Source: Clostridium facile (lineage in GTDB: Bacteria; Bacillota; Clostridia; Oscillospirales; Ruminococcaceae). From it: 64,000 bases of DNA. The DNA lies in NCBI RefSeq assembly GCF_014297275.1, contig NZ_JACOQK010000001.1, positions 992,001 to 1,056,000 on the forward strand. Reading direction: 5' to 3'. Made by a program: the position numbers and the translations under genes. Positions 37,001 through 44,395 of the stretch are shown here, piece by piece (position 1 is the first letter of the stretch; each line of letters opens with the position of its first letter). The notes beneath the pieces are model-generated. The model was not told the DNA's origin and ran no database searches. It saw nothing but the letters and a program-made list of their open reading frames with translations.

Positions 37001-40000
37001 AAGGCAAAGCTGCTACCTGTATTGGAAACCGTTTGGCTACCAACCACGCCATCTGGCATTGGTGCACCATTAACGGGGCTCAAAGTAAAGTTGAACTGGT
37101 TGTCTTTCAATTCAAAGGTATTACCTGGGGTTGGGGTTACTGTTTTGGTTCCGCCCAAAGCGGCGTTTCCATCTTCACCCAAAGTAATATCTTCTGGAGT
37201 ATAGGTATTAGTAAACCGGAGTTCCGCCGGGACACTATCCTTTGTAATCGAAACATTTGTAACATTCAGTGTACCGTTTTGGTCGTCTACCTGAATGCTG
37301 ACATCATAGGTGGAACCGTCATAGGAGATACCTGTGATTGGGTTCTCACTGTTTTCCTTTACCTGGTACTGGTATGTACCTGGGGCTGTGAAGTTGATGG
37401 TTCCAAAGGTGAAGTCTTCCCCAACATTGGAAACAGTCTGGCTTCCAGCGACGCCATCTGGCATTGGTGCGCCATTAACCGATGTTAAGGTAAAGTTAAA
37501 CTGACCATTTTGCAAAGTGAAATTGCCATCGGTTACGGTGACGGATTTTTTACCACGAATGGTATAAGTGGTATCCGTAGCGTCATAGCCATTGTTGAAG
37601 GCGATTGCGGTTTTTCCTGCAGGATTGCTGGAAATCGTTTTGGATGTTACCTCCAGTTTTCCGGTTGCAGGGTTATCCTCTACCTGGAATGTCACGGTGT
37701 AAACGGTGTCATCATAGGTAAATCCACCCGCACCGGCATTTACTTCCCTGATTTCATAGGAATAGGTTCCAGCGGTAGCAAACGTAATGTCACCAAAGTT
37801 GAAGTTGCCTTGCCCATCATTGGTGGCAGTAGATTTTGCTGGAGCTGGCGCATTGCCTTGCGGGGTTACAGTAAAGGTGAACTGATTCTTGGTTAAGGTA
37901 GCGCCTGTCAATGATTTTGTACCACTAATTGCGGCATTCCCTGTTACGGTAACAGAATCCGGCGTATAGGTGTTTACAAAATTACGGCTACCTGTATAGG
38001 TTGGCTGCCCTACAATCAAGGTACCATCTTTGCCATCGGTTACACTTACATTGACTATTACGGTATGGCTGTCATAACCCACACCAGGAATATTGCCTTT
38101 TTCCTCGGTAATTTTAAAGGAATAATCGCCGGGGGCAGTAAAGGTAATATCGCCAAAACGGTAATTCTGGTTATCCTTATTTACCATAGTTGTAGCAGTT
38201 GGAAGAACCACTTTTCCATCTGTAATGGCCTGCTGGGTACTATCGTTCCCTGCTGCCAAGGTAAATGTAAACTCGTCGGTATCCAGCCAGTCACGGCCAA
38301 GGGTTTTTGTACCGGATAAATAGGTGCTGCCAGAAAGGCTGCCTGGCTGGTCAAAACTATAGGTGTTGGTAAACGCAGCTACCGCACCATTTTCATCCTT
38401 ACCACTTACTACCCCTGTTTTTACCAATTGGTCCGCGATATAACCATTTGCTGTAGTTTCGGTTACAGTGTAATTGGTTCCAATCGGAAGCTTTTGAATG
38501 GTAATGGATTCCCCGTGTTTCAGAGTAATGGTATCGCCATCCGAGATAGTTCCAGTTTTGGAGCCGATGTAAGCAAAACTACCAGATAACGGCAGGTTAT
38601 TTGTATCTTTCAGGTTTATCGTAAAGGTAAAGTCTTTTTGCTGGTCCGCATAATCGCCAGCAACCGCTTTGCTGATGGTCAAACTGCCATCATTGGCGGA
38701 TACAACAATTTTACCGTTGTTACCCAAACCAACCTGCACACTGATATGCCCGTCCTGCCCTACCACCAGGGAAGGTTCCAAGGAGTTTACCGCTGTGCCA
38801 GTTGTGTTATCTGCTTTTGGAGTAACGTAGGAGGAATTCGTATATTTGGATGTCCCTTTTGGGATATGCCATCCACTCTCGGCGTTGTAATCTTTTTTCG
38901 CTAATGCCTGTGGAGTAATTTCGTTCCAGTTACGCTGGATCGTATTATTTTCCGTACTGAACACCTGGGTTTGATAGTAATAGGTTTCACCTTGCACCGG
39001 TTCAGATGTTACTGGACGGTAGTTTTCCCCTATTTTTTCATAAATCATGGTATCCTTTGGATAATAATAAAATTCGTTTTCCTGGGATGGATCAAAATTC
39101 ACATGGGTCCCAGCAGTATCGTCCTGGTCTGTAAGGTCGTTCCAAGCATTGGTATAAAAACTATATTCCCCATTTCCGTTTTGATATGGATAATCCTCTG
39201 AAACTACCGAACTAACATTGTCTTTGGTAATTCCATCTTTTACGCCAACTTCATAGAAGAAACGCATTGGGAACACTACTGTTACATCAGTTTGTGCAGT
39301 AGTTGCTGTTTCCAAATCGTCTGTATCTAAAGTAACGGTATACCGCAACACGGGAATTAATGCTGCCGGTATTGACAACATCATCGTTTGCTTTCCGGTA
39401 GCAATCTCGGTTTGTACACGGGGACCAACATACATCAGGTCAGTTCCATATACCCCACCGCCTGATATACCTGGTTCGCCAGAATAGACATAAGAATGGT
39501 TTAGATAAACCGCGCTATCCGGTGCAGGCTGACCTGGTTTATATGGAGCGATATAGCTTTTATCCGCTGCACCATACCATGCCACATAGTTGCTGAACTC
39601 ATTATCGTTGGTATAGGAAATCTGCCCATACTGATAAGCGTTCTCAATCAAAGCTACTGCTGTAGCCTCGTCGATTGACAGACGCTCCATGACGGATTGC
39701 ACATATTGGTAAACATATGCGTCATCCTGATAATCCAAATCGCCCCAATAGTCGATGGATTCCTTAATGCTTCGGGTGAAAATTGCCCCTGTATACAGAC
39801 GTTCCCCATAAAATAGACCGTTTAGGTTTTTAATCTGCATATAGTCACCAATTTCATCCTCAAAGGTAATATAACCGGAAAGTTCAGAACCACTGGAATC
39901 GGTATCCGTAGGATAATAACGGGATTGGATGATAATTTCCTCCACAATTGACTCAAAGGCTGTTTGCAGTTGGTCTTCATTATTTGCAGTGAAATATTGA

Positions 40001-41136
40001 TCAACATATTCTATGCTGTCAATTCCATCAACTACAGTGATTCTGCTTCTTCCTAAATTCATACTTTGTCCCACAGGCGTACTTTGATATGTTCGCCAAT
40101 ATTGTTGCATTCCTTGGGTATTATTGCGAGACGGGTCTAATACAGCTTTCGCAATATTACTTGACCCAACATTAAAGCCAAGGGTGTAGAACAAAGCATC
40201 TCTGCTATAGCGCTGTTCTAACTGGGAACGGGTATATGCATTGGTCAATTGAGTAACAAAGCCAACTTCATTGGTACTGGAATTAGAAGTACCATTTCCC
40301 ATGTTACTATTCCCTACAGCAGTATAATTTGTTGTTCCATAAGTTGGGTTACCATCACTCATCAGTACAATAACTGGAATACGTTTTGTACCTTCTACTG
40401 ACAGCGAATCTTCTGGCAGTTTTAAAAATTCTTGCAGACTAGCATAAACACCGCTTTGGATGTAAGTTCCTCCTCCTACTGATTGGGAGTTTGAAACGCG
40501 ATTGTTATTACTATCCCGTACTACATTGGTAACTTCAATTTCATCACGCCAGCTACTGTATTCCAAAAAATTACTGGTATTATCAGTGGTGGAATAGTGG
40601 TCTGGTTCAAGCAAAACGCCATTACCAGAAGCATACAACGCAACTCCAACACGGTTGTTAACGTTTAACTCTAATAAATTTTTAATAGAGTCATTCGTAG
40701 CATTTACCATTCGTTCAATCGAAGTTGAAGACATACTGTTGGAAACATCCAATACCAGCATAACATCTACTGGAATTGTGGATTGTCCCACAATACTTTT
40801 GTTGGAACTGATTGCGGATAGCCCTACCAGGAAGTTATCGCTGTCAGAGCGCCGCACTGGAATTTCTTCCGTTCCAGATGGGTTTAATGTGACGTCTTCA
40901 GCCGATACCGATTTATCGGTCCAAATACGTCCAACTCGGGTGGTATCATTTGATATATAGTCGTTCGACCAATCCCTCATTGTAATAGGGTCAACGGTTT
41001 TTGTCCCAATGGGGTCATCCGCTGCCATTACAGGGATATTCGTGAATACACAGCTAAATAGCATCATCAATGTCAAAAAAGACGCCAATAAGCGGTGTTT
41101 CAGGCGAAAACGGCTTTTTTCTATGTCCTGCATCAT
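31027..41136 (-). CDS. Giant surface adhesin: vWA domain plus 19 pilin isopeptide repeats, KTGD anchor
   Basis: 3369 residues. A basic N terminus and signal peptide end near VMAADD (about 40). A von Willebrand A domain (about 120-400) has the MIDAS motif LVLDVSNSMSS and a second metal-site region VLMSDGNPTYG. A region with a DUF5979-like domain (LTISKAVAGDY, about 845-940) follows. I then count 19 tandem FctA/Spy0128-type repeats of about 110-125 residues, each with KxLxGR or KTVT near the start, GTYxYTIxE in the middle and VFxNTY at the end: the Lys, Glu and Asn expected for an internal isopeptide bond. The tail is DEPPKTGDDGL, a hydrophobic helix and basic residues. It is likely a wall-linked, protease-resistant stalk with an adhesive vWA tip. 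GAGGAGG precedes ATG-ATG. Confidence 0.9.
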   Translation of the reverse strand: MMQDIEKSRFRLKHRLLASFLTLMMLFSCVFTNIPVMAADDPIGTKTVDPITMRDWSNDYISNDTTRVGRIWTDKSVSAEDVTLNPSGTEEIPVRRSDSDNFLVGLSAISSNKSIVGQSTIPVDVMLVLDVSNSMSSTSIERMVNATNDSIKNLLELNVNNRVGVALYASGNGVLLEPDHYSTTDNTSNFLEYSSWRDEIEVTNVVRDSNNNRVSNSQSVGGGTYIQSGVYASLQEFLKLPEDSLSVEGTKRIPVIVLMSDGNPTYGTTNYTAVGNSNMGNGTSNSSTNEVGFVTQLTNAYTRSQLEQRYSRDALFYTLGFNVGSSNIAKAVLDPSRNNTQGMQQYWRTYQSTPVGQSMNLGRSRITVVDGIDSIEYVDQYFTANNEDQLQTAFESIVEEIIIQSRYYPTDTDSSGSELSGYITFEDEIGDYMQIKNLNGLFYGERLYTGAIFTRSIKESIDYWGDLDYQDDAYVYQYVQSVMERLSIDEATAVALIENAYQYGQISYTNDNEFSNYVAWYGAADKSYIAPYKPGQPAPDSAVYLNHSYVYSGEPGISGGGVYGTDLMYVGPRVQTEIATGKQTMMLSIPAALIPVLRYTVTLDTDDLETATTAQTDVTVVFPMRFFYEVGVKDGITKDNVSSVVSEDYPYQNGNGEYSFYTNAWNDLTDQDDTAGTHVNFDPSQENEFYYYPKDTMIYEKIGENYRPVTSEPVQGETYYYQTQVFSTENNTIQRNWNEITPQALAKKDYNAESGWHIPKGTSKYTNSSYVTPKADNTTGTAVNSLEPSLVVGQDGHISVQVGLGNNGKIVVSANDGSLTISKAVAGDYADQQKDFTFTINLKDTNNLPLSGSFAYIGSKTGTISDGDTITLKHGESITIQKLPIGTNYTVTETTANGYIADQLVKTGVVSGKDENGAVAAFTNTYSFDQPGSLSGSTYLSGTKTLGRDWLDTDEFTFTLAAGNDSTQQAITDGKVVLPTATTMVNKDNQNYRFGDITFTAPGDYSFKITEEKGNIPGVGYDSHTVIVNVSVTDGKDGTLIVGQPTYTGSRNFVNTYTPDSVTVTGNAAISGTKSLTGATLTKNQFTFTVTPQGNAPAPAKSTATNDGQGNFNFGDITFATAGTYSYEIREVNAGAGGFTYDDTVYTVTFQVEDNPATGKLEVTSKTISSNPAGKTAIAFNNGYDATDTTYTIRGKKSVTVTDGNFTLQNGQFNFTLTSVNGAPMPDGVAGSQTVSNVGEDFTFGTINFTAPGTYQYQVKENSENPITGISYDGSTYDVSIQVDDQNGTLNVTNVSITKDSVPAELRFTNTYTPEDITLGEDGNAALGGTKTVTPTPGNTFELKDNQFNFTLSPVNGAPMPDGVVGSQTVSNTGSSFAFGNITYTHTGEYRYTITEVSGNITGIGYDTTTYTAIVTVSDNNGKLTASVAYEGGTSTTTAAFNNTYQPTTVVIGNNTNAGIAGNKTVTGDYTLKGNDFTFTLTAVTQNAPMPNPTSVTNNTQGGFAFGEMTYTAPGVYQYEVKEDNAVAPINGMSYDNTVYLVTVTVKDNGGTLSADVSYAIKDGDAVDAMVFNNTYQPQSVTLGGDAALGGTKTVTGDYTLKADEFSFTLTPVDGAPMPQGVTGSQTVKNDASGNFKFGDITFTKAGTYQYTITEVSGNIPGMSYDGANYTITVTVGDQNGQLVIERTVIASDKTQGPIHVVQFTNTYEPTAVTVSNLGGTKQLTGRAQKAGEFTFELTSKDNAPMPEKATAQNNVDGKFTFGSIQFTHQGEYHYTITEKAGTDSHIGYDTSSFDVTIKVTDVDGKLQAEVVYPDGGVVFNNTYTPDEVIVGPDGTVTAIGGTKTVTALEAGNSYTIKGREFEFTLTPVTKDAPMPKETTVTNDQAGNFAFGNITFDKEGEYEYQIAETKGDNTLFTYDQTVYTVTVQVTDNNGQLEAVVSYAGGTSTDKAVFDNKYDPEDVTLGEDGNATLGGTKTVTASEGNSYTLKEGEFSFILKPVDGAPMPEGTQGSQTVANDKDGDFTFGKITYTHAGEYQYTISEEPGSIYHMTYDATVYNVTVKVTDNNGKLEAAVSYAGGTSTDKAAFDNKYDPEEIVVGPDGTVAAIGGTKTVTSSEGNSYTMQGGEFEFTLTPVTKDAPMPASNTAVNGVDGSFAFGNIAFDKVGDYEYQIAETKGSQKGIAYDETVYTVTIKVTDTDQDGKLEAAVSYTGGTSTDKAAFDNGYDPEDVTLGKDGNAALGGSKELAGRDLKAGEFEFTLTANGKAPMPEGVTGTQTVKNDGAGNFTFGNITYTKPGNYEYTISEKPGSVGGVTYDDEVYTVIVKVTDNGGQLVANVQYIDGENNQAVFHNTYAAAKTSVTLGAMKNLEGRELKAGEFSFELKQNDIVVDTKTNAGTGAIQFAPIEFTTAGVYTYTIVETTSSLGGIAYDPAVYTVTVTVTDDLQGHLNAVASYQKDGVDVTSIQFNNSYKAAPTDVVLNATKVLEGRGLNAGEFTFLLKDNSGDVISQVTNQANGNVAFDSIHYDQAGTYYYTIEELPGSLGGVRYDKTVYDVTVTVTDTKDGKLQPSVAYTNQGVAVVGNPVFTNQYKADPVTIGEATSNALQGSKVLTGRDLQNGEFTFELVAVTQNAPMPASNTAVNRQDGSFVFGDITYHEAGSYVYTIKEVAGDKGGISYDAASFTATVTVIDDGSGQLKAEVAYSEQPVFHNTYTAAASDGITIDATKVLNGRDMAAGEFEFVLTGQDGNTMTANNTAAANGQPGKVTFGPITYDKAGTYIYTLTEKANGLGGVTYDSASYTVTVTVTDDNLGKLHAAVAYSKDGQEVATPQFTNTYSAGTTNMTFHANKLLNGRDLKDQEFSFSLEGEDGTLIQQVKNNQAGAVEFSPITYDKAGTYIYTVTEDNGSLGGVAYDTAVYTVTVTVTDDLQGHLSAAASYQKDGQNATGIQFTNTYTAKPVTIGGTTSTPLDGSKTLDGRNLNAGEFEFALAPVTDNAPMPSEAVVKNVAGGMFSFGEITYTETGTYTYTVVENNNDLGGVTYDNTVYTVTVTVTDDGNGNLIAAVAYSKDNQLVEHMVFHNQYTAAGTQVTIHANKALDGRDMKAGEFTFLLTDQSGKVVGKAVNTATGTVLFDPISYNTAGTYTYTLTEQDNGLGGITYDTSVYTVTVTVTDDGNGQLHAAVSYAKDGKAVDQVQFNNLYTIDSVTASISADKVLSGRDMQTGEFSFLLKDEDGNIIGKATNAADGSIQFNGIEYTQPGTYFYTLSEQFGNAEGMSYDATVYTVVVIVTDDGEGHLVATIKYLGGSKPVFYNTYTEPVAPPEPVPPVVNPDEPPKTGDDGLSIWLMLLALSTLGLAAFMKKSRKKRGSHNG
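31200..38360 (-). repeat. Tandem array of 19 pilin-isopeptide coding repeats
   Basis: About 330-375 bases per unit, divergent in DNA but clearly one family in protein. Two subtypes alternate: long units with APMP...NxxxGxFxFGxITY (units 2-11, 14, 17) and short units with FLLKDxxG..AxGxxxFxxIxY (12, 13, 15, 16, 18, 19). Units 8 to 10 are closest to each other (DPEDVTLGEDGNA, IVVGPDGTV), suggesting recent duplication. Confidence 0.85.
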
Positions 41137-41192
41137 AAATTTTCCTCCTCAAAAATTTTAAATAAATTTGATGCATTTATCGCATGTCCTCA

Positions 41193-41290
41193 CAGGCAAT
41201 ACAAGCCGTTAAAAACCAACTGGACGGACTGCCCATTACCATCCATGCCCAGCTTTTAAAGTTTTTCCACCCTAACGGCAATGCTGCCTG
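41193..41290 (-). ncRNA. Candidate structured 5' leader of the adhesin mRNA
   Basis: Read on the minus strand, nested complementary segments form one long hairpin: CAGGCA with TGCCTG, GCCGTTA with TAACGGC, AAAAAC with GTTTTT, CTGG with CCAG, and ATGGA with TCCGT, separated by internal loops and a six-base purine-rich bulge (GGGTGG). The ATGGA/TCCGT helix has a G-T wobble on the minus strand but a C-A mismatch on the plus strand, which favours minus-strand RNA. It ends about 55 bases before the adhesin start. I do not recognise it as a known riboswitch. Confidence 0.45.
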
Positions 41291-41445
41291 ATAAAGTAGA
41301 CTTTTTCCTGCAAATAATATATAATAAAATTATCTTACTATAGAAGGGGGGAAATTGTAATTAACACGGGCAATCCGTCTGATTTTAAGTGAACGATTTT
41401 GTCTAGTTTTTTATGACAAATATAGGCTATGTAAAATAATAGTTC
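41291..41445. other. Region between adhesin leader and recombinase gene
   Basis: AT-rich, with no gene. It must contain the adhesin promoter on the minus strand; TATAGT and TATATT boxes are present but no convincing -35 partner. Confidence 0.4.
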
Positions 41446-42045
41446 CTATTTTCCATGTACCCATCGAAGGAAGGTATCTTGAGATATTTCCAAAATTTTG
41501 GCAGCTTCACGGGAAGATATTTTTCGTTGCTCCCAGTCTTTTTTCAGCTTCCAAAACGCATCTGGAATCGCTTTTCTAGGTCTGCCAAAACGCACGCCAC
41601 GCAAACGCGCTGCCGCAATCCCTTCCGCCTGTCGTTGGCGGATATTGCTCCGCTCAGTATGCGCCACATAACATAGGATCTGCAGCACCAAATCCGCAAC
41701 AAAGGTACCCATTACATCATCATTTTTTTGCCGGGTGTCCAATAAAGGCATATCCAACACCACAATATTGGCGTGTTTTTCTTTTGTAATAATTCGCCAT
41801 TGGTTCTGGATTTCCTCATAATCCCTGCCCAGCCTATCAATGGATTTGACAACAATCACATCATTCTTTTTAATGCGACGCATCAGTTTTTGGTATTGGG
41901 GGCGGTTGAAATCCTTTCCACTGAATTTATCCAGGTAGATGTTCTTTTTTTCTACCGGAAATTCCCGCATGGCAATCAATTGCCTGTCTTCGTTTTGCTC
42001 TTTGGTTGAAACACGGATGTAACCATAAATCTTTTGTTGTTGCAT
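41446..42045 (-). CDS. Small serine recombinase (resolvase/invertase, Hin-like)
   Basis: 199 residues. The catalytic domain (1-130) starts KIYGYIRVSTKEQNEDRQ, with nucleophile Ser in YIRVSTKEQ; DKFSGKDFNRPQYQKLM, SIDRLGRDYEEI and AHTERSNIRQRQAEGIAAA are standard. A C-terminal helix-turn-helix (SSREAAKILEISQDTFLRW) binds the crossover site. Length and layout match DNA invertases and Tn3-type resolvases rather than large integrases. AAGGAGG lies upstream; a nearer out-of-frame ATG precedes the true start. No transposase or inverted terminal repeats are nearby. It is read in the same direction as the giant adhesin and ends 310 bases before it. Confidence 0.92.
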   Translation of the reverse strand: MQQQKIYGYIRVSTKEQNEDRQLIAMREFPVEKKNIYLDKFSGKDFNRPQYQKLMRRIKKNDVIVVKSIDRLGRDYEEIQNQWRIITKEKHANIVVLDMPLLDTRQKNDDVMGTFVADLVLQILCYVAHTERSNIRQRQAEGIAAARLRGVRFGRPRKAIPDAFWKLKKDWEQRKISSREAAKILEISQDTFLRWVHGK

Positions 42046-42453
42046 TTTTCATAAATGCCTCCTTTTCGTGTAATAACAATATTGTAAACCAAAATAGCAA
42101 AAAAATTTTTGTAGGCAGCTACTTTTTTCCACATATTACGACAATATTTTCATTTCAATCGTTAAAATTAACATTTTCTAACAGTTACAGTTGTCTTTCT
42201 CCCATAAATCGAGCAATATTTTCAAAAGCAGGAACCATATCTTTTAGCTGCCCGATATTAAGGAAACCATGAATTCGTGTATATAAACGCGGTAAATGAA
42301 TGAGCTGTTATCGGCAATATGAAACAATTAAAACCCACAAAAAGGAATATATAACATGATAAAACAGTAATCTTCTATCATCAAGTATTTTTCTAAGCAA
42401 AAGGTTTCTTTTATCCATCATGGAATCAGTAGAGTATTCCGGTAATATAGTAC
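42046..42453. other. Intergenic region, no gene seen
   Basis: AT-rich spacer between the recombinase and the DtxR-family regulator, holding the recombinase ribosome site at the left edge and a terminator at the right. A 74-codon frame across the terminator (42308-42532) is rejected as spurious. Confidence 0.5.
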
Positions 42454-42487
42454 AAAAAACTCCCAGCCATTTCACCTGGCTGGGAGT
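42454..42487 (-). terminator. Intrinsic terminator of the DtxR-family gene
   Basis: ACTCCCAGCC and GGCTGGGAGT form a perfect ten-pair stem around a nine-base loop, with T runs following on both strands. It lies 20 bases after the regulator stop. Confidence 0.88.
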
Positions 42488-42507
42488 CCCCTTTTTTATC
42501 CTATTTT

Positions 42508-42894
42508 TTACAGCACGCCCTGTGCGCGGCAACTCTCTACTAATAGTTTGATTTTATCAAAACTTTCCTGGCTGATCACATGTTCCATCCGGCAAGCGTC
42601 CTGATCCGCGACTTCTTTACTCACTCCAAGGCTAAACTGCAAATACGTCGAAATGGTAGTATGTCGCTCGTAAACCTGACGAGCTTTTTCCCTGCCTTCC
42701 TCTGTCAACAGGATATGCCCATGACCATCCACCACAATATAGCCCGCTTTTTTTAGAATTCCCATAGCTCGACTTACACTGGGTTTCGCGAACCCCAATT
42801 CTGTGGCAATATCGACCGATCTTACAATTCCATTCCGTTGTTCCAATACCAAAATTGTTTCCAGGTAATTTTCACCTGATTCCTGTATTTTCAT
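42508..42894 (-). CDS. DtxR/MntR-family metal-dependent repressor
   Basis: 128 residues. A winged helix at the N terminus (YLETILVLEQRNGIVRSVD, KPSVSRAMGILKKAGYI) followed by the dimer/metal domain with DQDACRMEHVIS, which supplies Cys, Glu and His ligands typical of DtxR/MntR proteins. There is no C-terminal SH3-like domain, so it is the short MntR/IdeR-core type. It would sense Mn or Fe(II) and repress uptake genes; no transporter is adjacent in the window. It is followed by a terminator. Confidence 0.9.
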   Translation of the reverse strand: MKIQESGENYLETILVLEQRNGIVRSVDIATELGFAKPSVSRAMGILKKAGYIVVDGHGHILLTEEGREKARQVYERHTTISTYLQFSLGVSKEVADQDACRMEHVISQESFDKIKLLVESCRAQGVL

Positions 42895-42917
42895 TGCCGC
42901 CCTCCTTCAACGGTATA

Positions 42918-43154
42918 TTAACGAATATAAAATATATAACAGATTACCGCAATCGCAAATATGGCAGTAATTGGCAGAGAAATTTTTAATATCCGCATTG
43001 GAATAAAAAAGATATTTTGCACGTCTTCCACCAGGCTTTCCCGATGGTCTTTTAGCAGTTTGCTAATCCAGATTAGGGAAAATACACAACATACAAATGA
43101 GATTAACGAAATAACCGCTAAAATAAGGCCTACTGTGCTTCCTACAATTCCCAT
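42918..43154 (-). CDS. Small two-helix membrane protein
   Basis: 78 residues with two hydrophobic helices (about 5-32 and 56-77) joined by a charged loop (LLKDHRESLVEDVQN). AGAAAGGAAATC precedes the ATG. It lies 23 bases before the DtxR-family gene and is probably co-transcribed. I do not recognise a family. Confidence 0.65.
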   Translation of the reverse strand: MGIVGSTVGLILAVISLISFVCCVFSLIWISKLLKDHRESLVEDVQNIFFIPMRILKISLPITAIFAIAVICYIFYIR

Positions 43155-43314
43155 AAATGATTTCCTTTCTGCGATAAAATAGTGTCATAGTAAGTCTATG
43201 CTAACAAAATGCTGATATAACAATTTTATTATATCATACATCTTTTGAATAAACAAACAAATTTGTATAAATTTAATGAAAACCCAATATACTGGAACAA
43301 GAGGTGAGGCTGGC

Positions 43315-44214
43315 ATGAAACGAATCATCTGCAACTGGAAAAAAATTTTATGCGGTTTGCTTGTTGTGGTTTTGGCTATAGCCCTACTGTTGGGTTGGGG
43401 CCGTACAAAAACAATTCCCACAGAGGCGGAAGTTCAATCCTCAACAACGGAGGAAGAAGGGGTTTTTGTTCCCATCCTAATGTACCACAGCATCTTAAAG
43501 GACACCAGTAAATCAGGGAAATACACCGTTACCCCTACTACCATTGAAAACGATTTGCTTTACCTGAAGGAACATGGATACACTACCATTGTTATGGCTG
43601 ATTTAATCCATTATGTATATGACGATGTACCATTGCCAAAAAAACCGGTTATGATTACCCTGGATGATGGCTATTACAACAACTATACCTATCTGTTCCC
43701 ACTGCTCCAAGAGCATCAAATGAAAGCGGTAATTTCTATTGTAGGGAGCTATAGCCAAAAATTCAGTGAAATTGATGAACCCAATCCTGCTTACGCTTAC
43801 CTGACCTGGAATGATATTTTGGAGATGTCCCAATCTGGTTTAGTAGAATTCCAAAACCACAGCTATGATATGCACCACCAGGGAAATGGAAGAAAAGGGA
43901 CAAAACGGAAATGGGGGGAATCGGATGAGGAGTACCGGAAAAATTTTGAGAATGACCTCCAAAAAACTCAGGATTTACTCCGCCAGTATACCGGAAGTTA
44001 TCCAACTACCTTCACTTATCCCTATGGAGCCTCCAGTAAAGGGTCGATTGATTTGATCAAGGAAATGGGGTTCCTGGCTTCCCTCTCCTGCTATGAACAT
44101 GAAAACATCATTACCAAAGATCCCGAGTGTTTGTATTTCCTTAATCGGTATAATCGTCCCAGCGGAATCTCCACAGAGGAGTTTATGAAAAAAGCCGGAA
44201 TTGCTGAAGGATAG
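43315..44214 (+). CDS. Polysaccharide deacetylase (NodB domain), membrane anchored
   Basis: 299 residues from the ATG at 43315, which follows AGAGGTGAGG; an upstream ATG at 43276 has no ribosome site. A signal anchor (about 9-27) precedes a short linker and the NodB domain: motif 1 MITLDDGYYNNYTY, metal His pair in QNHSYDMHH, and TFTYPYGASSKGS. Such enzymes remove acetyl groups from peptidoglycan or exopolysaccharide, often giving lysozyme resistance. It is divergent from the regulator pair and ends before a bidirectional terminator. Confidence 0.9.
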   Translation: MKRIICNWKKILCGLLVVVLAIALLLGWGRTKTIPTEAEVQSSTTEEEGVFVPILMYHSILKDTSKSGKYTVTPTTIENDLLYLKEHGYTTIVMADLIHYVYDDVPLPKKPVMITLDDGYYNNYTYLFPLLQEHQMKAVISIVGSYSQKFSEIDEPNPAYAYLTWNDILEMSQSGLVEFQNHSYDMHHQGNGRKGTKRKWGESDEEYRKNFENDLQKTQDLLRQYTGSYPTTFTYPYGASSKGSIDLIKEMGFLASLSCYEHENIITKDPECLYFLNRYNRPSGISTEEFMKKAGIAEG

Positions 44215-44286
44215 TTTTACACTATCTGACGTAAATGGTAAACAGCCTATTCCCGTGGATTAGAAATAGCTGCTAAGAGCATGGTA

Positions 44287-44328
44287 CAAAAAAGGAACCC
44301 CAATTTCGTGAAAAATTGGGGTTCCTTT
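44287..44328 (-). terminator. Bidirectional terminator between convergent genes
   Basis: AAAGGAACCCCAATTT and AAATTGGGGTTCCTTT are a perfect 16-base inverted repeat with a short loop. A long T run follows on the minus strand (for the GH106-like gene); on the plus strand it follows the deacetylase. Confidence 0.88.
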
Positions 44329-44395
44329 AACATTCTATATCTGGTTAAAAAACCAGACTTTTCTTATATTAAGAGAAAAAGAAGTTTATTATTTA

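Noticed and set aside
31258..40960. Many plus-strand open frames of 60-169 codons
   Set aside because: They are antisense shadows of the repeated adhesin gene, without ribosome sites or start context.
41193..41290. c-di-GMP riboswitch or integron attC site in the adhesin leader
   Set aside because: Conserved aptamer segments of GEMM are absent, and the GTTRRRY/RYYYAAC boxes of attC are not met.
41446..42045. Insertion sequence or transposon around the recombinase
   Set aside because: No transposase, no terminal inverted repeats and no target duplication found by eye.
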